From contig NZ_SZPZ01000003.1 of the NCBI RefSeq assembly GCF_005233875.1, positions 1,048,489-1,112,488 on the forward strand: a stretch of 64,000 bases of DNA, read 5' to 3'. This stretch comes from Kribbella jiaozuonensis. GTDB lineage: Bacteria > Actinomycetota > Actinomycetes > Propionibacteriales > Kribbellaceae. A model generated the notes under the pieces. It was not told where the DNA came from. It was given only the letters and a program-made list of their open reading frames with translations, and did no database searches. Made by a program: the position numbers and the translations under genes. Positions within the stretch are counted from its first letter, which is position 1, and each line of letters opens with the position of its first letter. Shown one piece after another: positions 47,662 to 56,741 of the stretch.

Positions 47662-50211
47662 ATGTTTGAACGATTTACGGACCGCGCCCGTCGGGTAGTC
47701 GTCCTGGCTCAGGAAGAGGCCAGGATGCTCAGCCACAACTACATCGGGACCGAGCACATCCTGCTCGGCCTGATCCACGAGGGTGAAGGGGTCGCCGCCA
47801 AGGCTCTCGAGAGCCTGGGTATCTCGCTCGAGGCCGTTCGTTCCCAGGTCGAGGAGATCATCGGCCAGGGGCAGCAGGCCCCGAGCGGGCACATCCCGTT
47901 CACCCCCCGCGCCAAGAAGGTGCTGGAGCTCTCCCTGCGCGAGGCCCTGCAACTGGGCCACAACTACATCGGCACCGAGCACATCCTGCTCGGCCTCATC
48001 CGCGAGGGTGAGGGTGTCGCAGCGCAGGTCCTGGTCAAGCTCGGTGCGGACCTGAACAAGGTCCGGCAGCAGGTCATCCAGCTGCTGAGCGGTTACCAGG
48101 GCAAGGAGACCTCGACAGCCGGTGCGCCCACCGAGGGTGCGCCGAGCAGCTCCCTGGTGCTCGACCAGTTCGGCCGGAACTACACCCAGTCCGCTCGTGA
48201 GGCGAAGCTCGACCCGGTGATCGGGCGCGAGATGGAGATCGAGCGGGTCATGCAGGTGCTGTCCCGGCGGACCAAGAACAACCCTGTCCTGATCGGTGAG
48301 CCGGGTGTCGGCAAGACCGCCATCGTGGAAGGTCTGGCCCAGCAGATCGTCCGTGGTGACGTCCCGGAGACGCTGAAGGACAAGCAGATCTACTCCCTCG
48401 ACCTGGGTGCCCTGGTAGCCGGTTCGCGCTACCGCGGTGACTTCGAGGAACGCCTGAAGAAGGTGCTCAAGGAGATCCGCACCCGCGGCGACATCGTGCT
48501 GTTCATCGACGAGATCCACACCCTCGTCGGGGCCGGTGCGGCCGAGGGCGCGATCGACGCCGCGAGCATCCTGAAGCCGATGCTGGCCCGTGGTGAGCTG
48601 CAGACCATCGGCGCGACCACCCTCGACGAGTACCGCAAGTACGTCGAGAAGGACGCCGCGCTGGAGCGCCGGTTCCAGCCGATCCAGGTGGCCGAGCCCT
48701 CGATCGCTCACACGATCGAGATCCTCAAGGGCCTCCGCGACCGGTACGAGGCGCACCACCGGGTGACGATCACCGATGCCGCGCTGGTCAACGCCGCGCA
48801 GATGGCCGACCGGTACATCTCGGACCGGTTCCTGCCGGACAAGGCGATCGACCTGATCGACGAGGCCGGGGCCCGGTTGCGGATCCGCCGGATGACGGCT
48901 CCGCCGGACCTGCGCGAGTTCGACGAGAAGATCGCGACCGTTCGTCGGGAGAAGGAGTCGGCGATCGACGCGCAGGACTTCGAGCGCGCCGCGCGGCTGC
49001 GCGACGACGAGAAGAAGCTCATCAACGCGAAGTCCGAGCGGGAGAAGCAGTGGAAGGCCGGCGACATGGATGTCGTCGCCGAGGTCGACGAGGAGCTGAT
49101 CGCCGAGGTGCTCAGCACCGCGACGGGCATCCCCGTGTTCAAGCTGACCGAGGAGGAGTCCTCCCGGCTGCTCGACATGGAGAAGGAACTCCACAAGCGC
49201 TACATCGGCCAGGAGGACGCGGTCAAGGCGCTGTCCCGCTCCATCCGGCGTACTCGCGCCGGCCTGAAGGACCCGCGTCGCCCGAGCGGCTCGTTCATCT
49301 TCGCCGGCCCGTCCGGTGTCGGTAAGACCGAGCTGTCGAAGGCGCTGACCGAGTTCCTGTTCGGCGACGAGAACGCGCTGATCAGCCTCGACATGTCGGA
49401 GTACTCGGAGAAGCACACGGCCTCGCGGCTGTTCGGCTCGCCTCCGGGTTACGTCGGCTACGAAGAGGGTGGCCAGCTGACCGAGAAGGTCCGCCGCAAG
49501 CCGTTCTCCGTGGTGCTGTTCGACGAGGTGGAGAAGGCCCATCCGGACATCTTCAACTCGTTGCTGCAGATCCTGGACGAGGGTCGTCTGACCGATGCCC
49601 AGGGCCGCGTGGTCGACTTCAAGAACACCGTCATCATCATGACCACGAACCTGGGTACCAAGGACATCGCCAAGTCGGTGAGCCTCGGCTTCTCCCAGGC
49701 CAACGATGTCGGCGGCTCGTACGAGAAGATGAAGGCGAAGGTCACCGAGGAGCTCAAGCAGCACTTCCGGCCCGAGTTCCTGAACCGTGTCGACGAGATC
49801 GTGGTCTTCCACCAGCACACGATGGAGGACATCGTCCGGATCGTGGACCTGATGGTCGCCCAGATCGAGCAGCGGCTGAAGGACAAGGACATGGGGATCG
49901 AGCTCACCCCGGCGGCGAAGAAGCTGGCCGCCGAGCGTGGCTTCGACCCGGTGCTGGGTGCCCGTCCGTTGCGTCGCGCCTTGCAGCGTGACATCGAGGA
50001 CGTGCTGGCCGAGAAGATCCTGTTCGGGGAGCTGCGTCCCGGCCAGATCGTCCTGGTCGACGCGATCCCCGAGGGCAAGGTCAACGACGACGGCGTGACC
50101 GAGTTCTTCACCTTCAAGGGCAACGAGAAGTCCTCGGCGTCCGACCTGGAGCTGACCGACCTGACCGCCGGCGGCGGCACCGGTCCGGCGTCCGGAGTGC
50201 AGGACTCGTAA
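47662..50211 (+). CDS. clpC: ATP-dependent Clp protease ATP-binding subunit ClpC
   Basis: The 849-residue AAA+ unfoldase feeds substrates to ClpP. It has two N-terminal Clp repeat units (SHNYIGTEHILLGLIHEGEG and GHNYIGTEHILLGLIREGEG). Walker A1 is GEPGVGKTA (about 212). A central UVR-like motif is FDEKIATVRREKESAIDAQD, Walker A2 is GPSGVGKTE (about 549), and SLGFSQAND is in the ClpP-loop area. ATG 47662 has an AAGGAG site 10 bases upstream; the in-frame TTG at 47656 is less likely. Confidence 0.98.
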   Translation: MFERFTDRARRVVVLAQEEARMLSHNYIGTEHILLGLIHEGEGVAAKALESLGISLEAVRSQVEEIIGQGQQAPSGHIPFTPRAKKVLELSLREALQLGHNYIGTEHILLGLIREGEGVAAQVLVKLGADLNKVRQQVIQLLSGYQGKETSTAGAPTEGAPSSSLVLDQFGRNYTQSAREAKLDPVIGREMEIERVMQVLSRRTKNNPVLIGEPGVGKTAIVEGLAQQIVRGDVPETLKDKQIYSLDLGALVAGSRYRGDFEERLKKVLKEIRTRGDIVLFIDEIHTLVGAGAAEGAIDAASILKPMLARGELQTIGATTLDEYRKYVEKDAALERRFQPIQVAEPSIAHTIEILKGLRDRYEAHHRVTITDAALVNAAQMADRYISDRFLPDKAIDLIDEAGARLRIRRMTAPPDLREFDEKIATVRREKESAIDAQDFERAARLRDDEKKLINAKSEREKQWKAGDMDVVAEVDEELIAEVLSTATGIPVFKLTEEESSRLLDMEKELHKRYIGQEDAVKALSRSIRRTRAGLKDPRRPSGSFIFAGPSGVGKTELSKALTEFLFGDENALISLDMSEYSEKHTASRLFGSPPGYVGYEEGGQLTEKVRRKPFSVVLFDEVEKAHPDIFNSLLQILDEGRLTDAQGRVVDFKNTVIIMTTNLGTKDIAKSVSLGFSQANDVGGSYEKMKAKVTEELKQHFRPEFLNRVDEIVVFHQHTMEDIVRIVDLMVAQIEQRLKDKDMGIELTPAAKKLAAERGFDPVLGARPLRRALQRDIEDVLAEKILFGELRPGQIVLVDAIPEGKVNDDGVTEFFTFKGNEKSSASDLELTDLTAGGGTGPASGVQDS

Positions 50212-50223
50212 CCACGGCGAACC

Positions 50224-50253
50224 CAGAAGGCCCCGCTCCGGCGGGGCCTTCTG
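50224..50253 (+). terminator. Hairpin terminator after clpC
   Basis: Arms at 50224-50236 (CAGAAGGCCCCGC) and 50241-50253 form a perfect 13-base stem with a four-base loop, 12 bases after the clpC stop. There is no downstream T-run, but the stem is strong. Confidence 0.7.
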
Positions 50254-50325
50254 CATGTCCGGCGACACGCTCGATTTGCGCGGATGCTACTGATTGGTCG
50301 TATCGTCCTGCGGAGCGTGACCACT

Positions 50326-50395
50326 TCGATACAGGAGTGGGTCGCGCCCGCCAACGTATCGATGGGAAGATCGCGCAACTGCTGATGAAGCAGTT
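50326..50395. promoter_or_regulatory. Inverted repeats upstream of the scy-like gene
   Basis: Two exact inverted repeats lie in the 219-base gap that follows the clpC terminator: TCGATAC (50326-50332) with GTATCGA (50356-50362), and AACTGCT (50377-50383) with AGCAGTT (50389-50395, five-base spacer). They fall where the promoter of the scy-filP-like pair must be. Confidence 0.4.
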
Positions 50396-50472
50396 ACCTA
50401 CCGCCTGTCTACCGCGTTGTTAACCCTGTGAGCACGCTGTTCGGACCCGGACTGTCGGAAAGGGGGCCGGGG

Positions 50473-52473
50473 ATGGAATCATCTCGTCGCATGGACGCTC
50501 CGCGTCTGCCCCTGACCCAGGAACCGGTCGCTGACACCGGTTCCTTTGGCGTGCGGCAGGCCGGCGGCGTACTCGAGCGGGCCCAGCGGATCGCGGACAC
50601 GTTGCGCGAGCAGGCCGAGCACGAGAACGACCTGGCCCGCGACGAGGCCGGCCGGATCCGCGCCGAGAACGAGCGCCTGAAGGCCGAGGCCGAGGCCGCC
50701 GCCCGCAAGCTCCGGACCGACGCGATGACGGCCGCCCAGCGGGTCCTGAACGACGCCGAGCGGGCCGCAGAACAACTCCGTACCGATTCCGAGGCCGAGG
50801 CCGAGCGGGTCCGCTCCGAGGCAGAGGAAGCCGCCGACCGGCTGCGGGCCGAGTCCACCGCCGACTCCGATCGGGTCCGGCGGGATGCTGCCGCCGCGGC
50901 CGACAAGCTGACCGCCGATGCGAACGCGGAGGCCGAGCGGGTCCGTTCCGAGGCCACCGCGATCGCGGAGCGGCTGAAGACCGAGTCGGAGTCTGCCGCC
51001 GAGCAGCTCCGCGCCGCCGTCGCCGACGAGGTCGCGAAGCGCCGGGCGGAGTCGGAGGCCGCGGCCGAGAAGCTGCAGCTCGAGAGCCAGGCGAGCGCCG
51101 ACCAGCTGCGGGCCGAGTCGCAGGCCGCGGCACAGCGCCGGATCGCCGCCGCCGAGAGCGAAGCGGCTCGCGTCAAGGAAGAGGCCGACGAGCTGCTCGA
51201 AGAGGCCCAGCTGGCCCGCGAGTCGGCGCAGTCCACCGTCGAGCGGGCCGGCAAGGAAGCGCAGCAGCTGGTCTCCGACGCCGGTGAGCAGGCCGCGCTG
51301 GTGTCGCAGGCCGCCGCGCGCAACGAGGCCGCCCTGATCGCCCGGGCCGAGTCCGAGGCCGGCGACCTGCGGGCCGCGGTCGAGCGCGAGGTCGAGGTGG
51401 CCCGGGAGAAGTCCCGTCGCGAGATCGGCGAGGCCCATGCCGAGATCGAGCGGCTGCGCGGCGAGAACCGGACCGAGCTGGAACGCCGTACGGCGGAGCT
51501 CGAGGAGACCGAGCGGGCCAAGCTGGCCGCGATCTCGCTGGAGATCGACAAGCTGCGGGCCGAGGCCGTCGCCGAGATCGCCGAGCGCAAGGCCGAGGCC
51601 GAGGCCGGCAACGAGCGGCTGATGGCCGACGCGAGGGCCCAGGCCAAGCTCGTCGTCGACTCGATCGAGGCCGACCGCCGGACGGCGTCGGGCGAGGCGC
51701 AGCGGATCGTCGAGGACGCGAACAAGGTCGCCGAGGCGGCGATGGCCGAGGCCGAGAAGCAGACGCTGTGGAGCAAGAAGACCGTCGACGACCTGATCGG
51801 CGCCGCGGAGACCGAGGCGCAGTCGATCCGTGACGCGGCCGCCAGCGACGCCACCGAGCTGATGCGGCAGAAGCGGGCGCACCTGCGCCGCGTCGTCGGC
51901 CGCTCGACCAGCCGCCTCAAGCAGACCCAGGACGCGATCGCCAAGGAGAACGCCGAGCTGACCGCGCTCGCCGAGACCACGCTGTACTCCGCCGGCGAGC
52001 AGGCCGAGGCGACGCTGGCCGCCGCCAAGCAGGAGGCCGAGAAGGTCACCGCCCAGGCGCAGGCCCGGGCCGACCGGCTCAAGGGCGCGGCCGCGAACGA
52101 CGCCCGCGAGATCATCGAGCGGGCCAACCGCCGCGAGGCCGAGGCAGAGGCCGCAACCCAGCATCTGCGCGAGCGCGCGGCCAACGACCTGGCCGAGGCA
52201 CAGCGCCAGTCGCACGAGCTGATCCGCAGGTCGCGGGGCGAAGCCCAGCAACTCGAGGCCCAGGCGCGCGACCACGCCGATAGTCTTCGGGCACAGGCAC
52301 GAAAACTTCTCGCCGAAGCCGAGGCGAGGGTCGCGGCGTTGAACCAGCGCCGTGATGAGATCACCAAGGAGCTCACCCAGCTTTCGGGTGTGATCGAGGC
52401 ACTCGCTGTACCGGGGTTCCGCCCAGGTGGTGGAATGTCCTCCAGTGAGGGTTCCACGGGGGAATCAGGATGA
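50473..52473 (+). CDS. Scy-like hendecad coiled-coil cytoskeletal protein
   Basis: The 666-residue protein is almost entirely coiled coil after a short N-terminal region. Residues about 80-260 show a strict 11-residue repeat, for example SEAEAERVRSE, AEEAADRLRAE, STADSDRVRRD, ANAEAERVRSE and ATAIAERLKTE; at least ten tandem units can be read. This is the hendecad pattern of Streptomyces Scy, which is about twice as long and organises the hyphal tip with DivIVA and FilP. The next gene is FilP-like, as in Streptomyces. I chose ATG 50473 because GGAAAGGGGG precedes it; GTG 50428, which would add 15 residues, has no ribosome site. Confidence 0.8.
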   Translation: MESSRRMDAPRLPLTQEPVADTGSFGVRQAGGVLERAQRIADTLREQAEHENDLARDEAGRIRAENERLKAEAEAAARKLRTDAMTAAQRVLNDAERAAEQLRTDSEAEAERVRSEAEEAADRLRAESTADSDRVRRDAAAAADKLTADANAEAERVRSEATAIAERLKTESESAAEQLRAAVADEVAKRRAESEAAAEKLQLESQASADQLRAESQAAAQRRIAAAESEAARVKEEADELLEEAQLARESAQSTVERAGKEAQQLVSDAGEQAALVSQAAARNEAALIARAESEAGDLRAAVEREVEVAREKSRREIGEAHAEIERLRGENRTELERRTAELEETERAKLAAISLEIDKLRAEAVAEIAERKAEAEAGNERLMADARAQAKLVVDSIEADRRTASGEAQRIVEDANKVAEAAMAEAEKQTLWSKKTVDDLIGAAETEAQSIRDAAASDATELMRQKRAHLRRVVGRSTSRLKQTQDAIAKENAELTALAETTLYSAGEQAEATLAAAKQEAEKVTAQAQARADRLKGAAANDAREIIERANRREAEAEAATQHLRERAANDLAEAQRQSHELIRRSRGEAQQLEAQARDHADSLRAQARKLLAEAEARVAALNQRRDEITKELTQLSGVIEALAVPGFRPGGGMSSSEGSTGESG

Positions 52474-52545
52474 GGACGTGACAGTCAGATCCTTGTCAGT
52501 GACAATGTGTGATCCACCCACCCATCGAAGTGAGCATCGGAAAAC

Positions 52546-53490
52546 ATGAGCAGTGAAAGCCCAACCCCGTTCCGTACCGTTCTGCGTGGCTACGAGCCTG
52601 CCCAGGTGGACCAGCACATCCGTGAGCTGACCACCTCTCTGACTGCGCTGCAGCAGCAGTCCGAGCAGCTGCAGCGTCATGTACAGGAGCTGCAGTCCCG
52701 CACGGACGCAGCGGAAGCGGCCGTCATCTCCGCCCAGGAGGACTCCAAGGACCGCACGCCGACCTTCACCGAGTTCGGTGAGCGCGTCGCGAAGATCCTG
52801 TCGCTGGCCGATGACGAGGCCCGTGACCTGGTGACCCGCGCCCGCACCGACGCGGAGGCGATCGTCGCCGACGGTGAGTCGCACGCGAAGAAGGTCCGCA
52901 AGGAGGCCGAGCAGTACTCCCTGGACTGGAAGAGCGAGGTCGACGCCGAGGCCGCCCGGATCCTCGAAGAGGCCCGGACCCAGGCCGACGACATGCGCGA
53001 CGAGGCCGAGCGCGACGCCACCGCGCGCCGCAGCGAGGCCCAGGCGCTGTACGAGCAGGAGCGGGCCAAGTCCGCTCAGGCCGCGGCTGCCTTCGAGACC
53101 ACCCTGGCCGAGCGCCGGGGCAAGGTCGAGCAGGAGTTCGCTGCCCGCACCGCGCTGGCCGAGCAGCAGCTGGCCGCCGTCACCGACCGCGCTGCCCAGG
53201 TGCAGCGGGAGGCCGACCGGTCGCGTTCCGAGGCCGAGCGGTTGTCGCAGCAGCAGCTGGCCGACGCCAACCGGCAGGCCCAGGAGATCGTCGCCGCCGC
53301 GAAGGACAAGTCCGAGCGGATCCGCGCCGAGTCCGAGCGTGAGCTCGCCGCCGCGACCCAGCGTCGCGACAGCATCAACGCGCAGCTGACCAACGTCCGC
53401 CAGATGCTGGCGACGCTGTCCGGCAGCCCGGCGATGCCGCTCGACCTGCTCGCCGACGACGAAGAAGAAGCCGCCGGCAAGAAGAACTGA
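52546..53490 (+). CDS. FilP-like coiled-coil cytoskeletal protein
   Basis: The 314-residue protein is nearly the same length as Streptomyces FilP (about 310 from memory). It starts with a DivIVA-like segment (FRTVLRGYEPAQVDQHIREL), continues as a long Ala/Glu/Arg coiled coil, and ends with RRDSINAQLTNVRQMLATL, which matches the FilP C-terminal signature closely. FilP forms intermediate-filament-like networks that stiffen hyphae. It lies 72 bases after the Scy-like gene on the same strand, so the two are probably cotranscribed. A bidirectional terminator follows. Confidence 0.85.
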   Translation: MSSESPTPFRTVLRGYEPAQVDQHIRELTTSLTALQQQSEQLQRHVQELQSRTDAAEAAVISAQEDSKDRTPTFTEFGERVAKILSLADDEARDLVTRARTDAEAIVADGESHAKKVRKEAEQYSLDWKSEVDAEAARILEEARTQADDMRDEAERDATARRSEAQALYEQERAKSAQAAAAFETTLAERRGKVEQEFAARTALAEQQLAAVTDRAAQVQREADRSRSEAERLSQQQLADANRQAQEIVAAAKDKSERIRAESERELAAATQRRDSINAQLTNVRQMLATLSGSPAMPLDLLADDEEEAAGKKN

Positions 53491-53500
53491 AGCAGGATCG

Positions 53501-53534
53501 AAGAGGCCGGCTCGAGTCGTCGAGCCGGCCTCTT
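53501..53534. terminator. Bidirectional terminator between filP-like and mutY
   Basis: Arms at 53501-53515 (AAGAGGCCGGCTCGA) and 53520-53534 form a perfect 15-base stem with a four-base loop. A-rich and T-containing ends on both sides let it serve the convergent filP-like and mutY transcripts. Confidence 0.8.
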
Positions 53535-53535
53535 G

Positions 53536-54414
53536 CTATTCGGGGAGCCGGTAACGCTTGCGGGCCAGCGGTTCTACGAGGCCGTCGGCAACTAATCCGT
53601 CCAGCGCGCGTTCGCGTTGGACGGCGTCCGGCCACGACGCGTCGAGCTTGTCCTTGGACACCGGCGTCGACGCGGCACGCAGTACGGCGAGCAGGCGGCC
53701 GCGGGCCTGCCGGTCGGTGCCCTCGTAGGTCTGGCCGCGGCGCGGCGGGCCGTCGTACGGCGGACTGCCGGCGCAGACCCAGGCGCACTGCGCGCGGATC
53801 GGGCAGTCGGCGCAGTTCGGCGTACGGGCGGTGCAGATGAGGGCGCCGAGCTCCATCGAGGCGACGGCCCAGCGGGCGGCTGTTGCCTCGTCAGCGGGGA
53901 GAGCCTCGGCGGCTAGGCGCTGGTCTGCCGCGGTGGGGGAGATGGTCGGCTGGGCGACGCCGGTCAGCGCGCGGGCGAGGACCCGGCGGACGTTGGTGTC
54001 GACGACGGCATGACGCCGGCCGAAGGCGAACGATGCGATCGCGGCGGCGGTGTAGGTGCCTACGCCGGGCAGTGCGAGCAGTGCGGCGTGGTCGTCCGGT
54101 ACTTCGCCGCCGTGGCGCTCCACAATCGCCTGAGCCGCCGCGTGCAGCCGCAGAGCGCGCCTGGGGTACCCGAGCCGGTCCCAGGCCCTCACAGCCTCAC
54201 CAGGGGCCGCTGCGGCCAGGTCCACCGGCTTGGGCCACCGCTCCAACCAGCTCCGGTACGCCGGCAGCACCCGATTCACCGGCGTCTGCTGCAGCATGAA
54301 CTCACTCACCATCACCGCCCACGCCCCGGCACCCGGCTCCCGCCACGGCAGCACGCGAGCGTTCGCGTCGTACCAACGCAGGACTGGCTCGTGGAGAGCA
54401 GTGGCCCCGGTCAT
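53536..54414 (-). CDS. mutY: A/G-specific adenine DNA glycosylase
   Basis: The 292-residue enzyme removes adenine mispaired with 8-oxoguanine. It has SEFMLQQTPVNRVLPAY (catalytic Glu region), helix-hairpin-helix LPGVGTYTAAAIASFAFG, catalytic Asp in AVVDTNVRRVLAR, and an iron-sulfur cluster motif CTARTPNCADCPIRAQC with C-x6-C-x2-C-x5-C spacing. The C-terminal MutT-like recognition domain of E. coli MutY is largely missing, as in other short actinobacterial forms. ATG 54414 lies inside an inverted repeat. Confidence 0.95.
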   Translation of the reverse strand: MTGATALHEPVLRWYDANARVLPWREPGAGAWAVMVSEFMLQQTPVNRVLPAYRSWLERWPKPVDLAAAAPGEAVRAWDRLGYPRRALRLHAAAQAIVERHGGEVPDDHAALLALPGVGTYTAAAIASFAFGRRHAVVDTNVRRVLARALTGVAQPTISPTAADQRLAAEALPADEATAARWAVASMELGALICTARTPNCADCPIRAQCAWVCAGSPPYDGPPRRGQTYEGTDRQARGRLLAVLRAASTPVSKDKLDASWPDAVQRERALDGLVADGLVEPLARKRYRLPE

Positions 54415-54497
54415 GGGGCCTCCCGGCCTGGACTGAGGAGCGGAGGGAGCGAAGCGACCGGAGCGACGAGGGAAGGCCGGGAGGCACAGCCCCATGA
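54411..54497. repeat. Long interrupted inverted repeat at the mutY start
   Basis: GCCTCCCGGCCT (54418-54429) pairs with AGGCCGGGAGGC (54474-54485). An outer pair TCATGGGG (54411-54418) / CCCCATGA (54490-54497) continues the symmetry after a four-base bulge. The 44-base loop is purine-rich (GGAGCGGAGGGAGCGAAG). The mutY start codon is in the left outer arm. This looks like a dispersed palindromic unit. Confidence 0.6.
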
Positions 54498-54578
54498 CCC
54501 GCCGCGACGGAGTCGCGGCCAACAGCACAGCGGCGAGCCTGAGTGGTCCAGCACAGTGCCGATATTAGAGTGCGCTTC

Positions 54579-55229
54579 ATGAGCAGCCTGCTCCGTCCGG
54601 TCGGGCACCTGCCCGCCAGCGTGTACTGGTTCCGCCGGGGACTGGTGCTCGCGGTCGTAGTCGTGCTGGTCTTTCTGATCTCCCGGCTCTTCTCCGGGGA
54701 CGGCGACGCGCAGAACACCGCCGCGACCGACCCGCAGCCGAACCCGTCCGGCGCACCGCCGGCCTCGGCCCCGAGCACCTCGTCGAGTACGACGCCGTCC
54801 CGGACGCCGACTCCGAAGCCGACGAAGACCACACCGCCCGCGGACCTCGCCTGCACGGGTTCCGACGTACGCATCGACGCACTGCCGGGGAACCGGAAGA
54901 TCGTCTCCGGCTCGGTGCTGAACTTCGTCGTCCAGCTGGCCCCGGTCGACGACGGGTGCAAGGCAACGATCAGCAACGACAAGCTGACCGTGACCGTGAC
55001 GTCGGGCAACGACCTGATCTGGAGCACCAGCCAATGCAGCAAGGTGATCCAGACCGCCACGCTGGTTGTTGCCAAGGGCAAGCAGGCGGCCGTCACGGTG
55101 CCGTGGAACGGACACCGTTCCGGGCCTGGCTGTCTACCGGGTCAACCGGTCGCCAAGCCCGGAACGTACGTCGTCAAGGCCGAGTACGACGGCCACCTGT
55201 CGAGCGCACAAGCCTTCCAGGTCGTCTGA
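54579..55229 (+). CDS. Single-pass membrane protein with extracellular beta domain
   Basis: The 216-residue protein has one membrane helix (GLVLAVVVVLVFLISRLF), a Pro/Ser/Thr linker (PSTSSSTTPSRTPTPKPTKTT), and a C-terminal beta-rich extracellular domain with four Cys (LACTGSDVRIDALPG, CKATISNDKL, QCSKVIQ, GCLPGQPVAKPG). The domain resembles the intracellular-proteinase-inhibitor/BsuPI-like or Ig-like folds, but I am not sure. Genes of this type are found next to mutY and disA in related actinomycetes. Function is unknown. Confidence 0.78.
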   Translation: MSSLLRPVGHLPASVYWFRRGLVLAVVVVLVFLISRLFSGDGDAQNTAATDPQPNPSGAPPASAPSTSSSTTPSRTPTPKPTKTTPPADLACTGSDVRIDALPGNRKIVSGSVLNFVVQLAPVDDGCKATISNDKLTVTVTSGNDLIWSTSQCSKVIQTATLVVAKGKQAAVTVPWNGHRSGPGCLPGQPVAKPGTYVVKAEYDGHLSSAQAFQVV

Positions 55230-56741
55230 TCAGGCAGCTTCGGCCGGCTGCGTCGCGGCGTCCGGCTTCTTCTGCAGGTGCGACGGCGCCACGAACAGCA
55301 GTGCCGCAACCAGTCCGATCAGCAGTACTGCGGCCGGCAACAGCAGCGACTGCGCCATCGAGTCACTGAACCCCTGCCGCACCGCCTCCGGCAGCTTGCC
55401 GCCCGCAAAACCTTCAGCCGCGGCACCACCCGGCATAGCCGGTAGGTTGTGCGCCAGCCGCGACTCCATCAGTACGGCGATGCTCGCACTGCCCAGCACC
55501 GCGCCGACCTGACGGGTCGTGTTGTAAACACCAGCACCGGCGCCGGCCTGATGCATCGGCAGGTTCCGCGTGGCGGTGGTGCCGATCGGCGCCCACATGA
55601 AGCCGTTGGCCACACCAAGCAGCGCGATCGGCAGCAGCAGTTCCCAGATCGCCACGTCCGGCTCGATCACCTGGCTCATCCAGAACATCGACACCGAGCA
55701 GCACAGCAGGCCGAAGCCGGCGATGAACCGCGGCGGCGTCCGGTCGACCAGCCGGCCGACGAACGGCGCCAGCGCACCGGAGATGACCGCCATCGGCACC
55801 AGCAGCAAGGCCGACCTGGTCGGCGACAGACCGCGGACCGCCTGCGCGTACAGCATCAGCGGGAACGCCATCGCGGTGATCGCGAAGCCGACCGTGGTGA
55901 TCGCGACGTTCGCCAGTGAGAAGTTCCGGTCCTTGAACAGACCCAGCGGCAGCAACGGCTCGCCGCGGTTACGGGACTGCCAGACGACGAAGATCGCCAG
56001 TACGACGATCCCGGAGATGATCAGACCCCAGACCGTGATCGGGCCCTTGATCTGGCCCCAGTTGTACTTCTGCCCCTCCTGGATACCGAAGACCAGCAGG
56101 AACAACCCGAGCGCGCTCAGCACGACACCGATCAGGTCGAACTTGTGCTCGTGCGTCGGGAGGTCCGGCACCAGTCGCAGCGCCAGGAAGAAGCCGACCA
56201 CGCCGACCGGGGCGTTGATGAAGAAGATCCACTGCCAGCCGAGCCCGTCGACGAGCACACCGCCGAGGATCGGGCCGACCAGCGTCGCCACGCCGGCGGT
56301 CGCGCCCCACAGGCTCATCGCCCGGCCGCGCTGGTCCGGTGGGAAGATGCGGGTGATGACGGCCATCGTCTGCGGAGTCATCATCGAGGCGCCGAGACCC
56401 TGGAAGACCCGGGCCACGATCAGCATCTCGATCGAGTTGGTGAGCCCGCACCAGACCGACGCGAGCGTGAACAACGCCAGTCCGGCCAGGTAGAGCTTCT
56501 TCGGTCCGATCCGGTCACCGAGGCGTCCGGTGATCAGCAGCGGTACGGCGTACGCCAGCAGGTAGGCGCTCGTCACCCAGACCACGGTGCCGACGTCCGA
56601 CCCGAGGTCCTCGAGGATCGCGGGCGTCGCGACCGAGACGATGGTCGAGTCGACCAGGATCATGAAGAAGCCGAGCACCAGTGCCCACAGTGCGGGCCAC
56701 GGCCGCACCTCGGGCCTCACTGCGTCTTGTCGGGTTGCCAT
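55230..56741 (-). CDS. DHA2-type MFS exporter (EmrB/QacA-like)
   Basis: The 503-residue membrane protein has about 14 helices. Motif A is GRLGDRIGPKKLYLAG, the first helix has ILVDSTIVSVATPAIL, and motif C is VATLVGPILGGVL. This is a proton-driven multidrug exporter of the same group as the gene at 2192. It overlaps the PadR gene upstream by 25 bases, so the regulator and exporter form one operon. The C-terminal tail is Lys/Ala-rich. Confidence 0.93.
   Translation of the reverse strand: MATRQDAVRPEVRPWPALWALVLGFFMILVDSTIVSVATPAILEDLGSDVGTVVWVTSAYLLAYAVPLLITGRLGDRIGPKKLYLAGLALFTLASVWCGLTNSIEMLIVARVFQGLGASMMTPQTMAVITRIFPPDQRGRAMSLWGATAGVATLVGPILGGVLVDGLGWQWIFFINAPVGVVGFFLALRLVPDLPTHEHKFDLIGVVLSALGLFLLVFGIQEGQKYNWGQIKGPITVWGLIISGIVVLAIFVVWQSRNRGEPLLPLGLFKDRNFSLANVAITTVGFAITAMAFPLMLYAQAVRGLSPTRSALLLVPMAVISGALAPFVGRLVDRTPPRFIAGFGLLCCSVSMFWMSQVIEPDVAIWELLLPIALLGVANGFMWAPIGTTATRNLPMHQAGAGAGVYNTTRQVGAVLGSASIAVLMESRLAHNLPAMPGGAAAEGFAGGKLPEAVRQGFSDSMAQSLLLPAAVLLIGLVAALLFVAPSHLQKKPDAATQPAEAA

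Noticed and set aside
47386..50268. Long antisense reading frame opposite clpC
   Set aside because: Same reason: no ribosome site, no recognisable domain, and the opposite strand encodes ClpC over its whole length.
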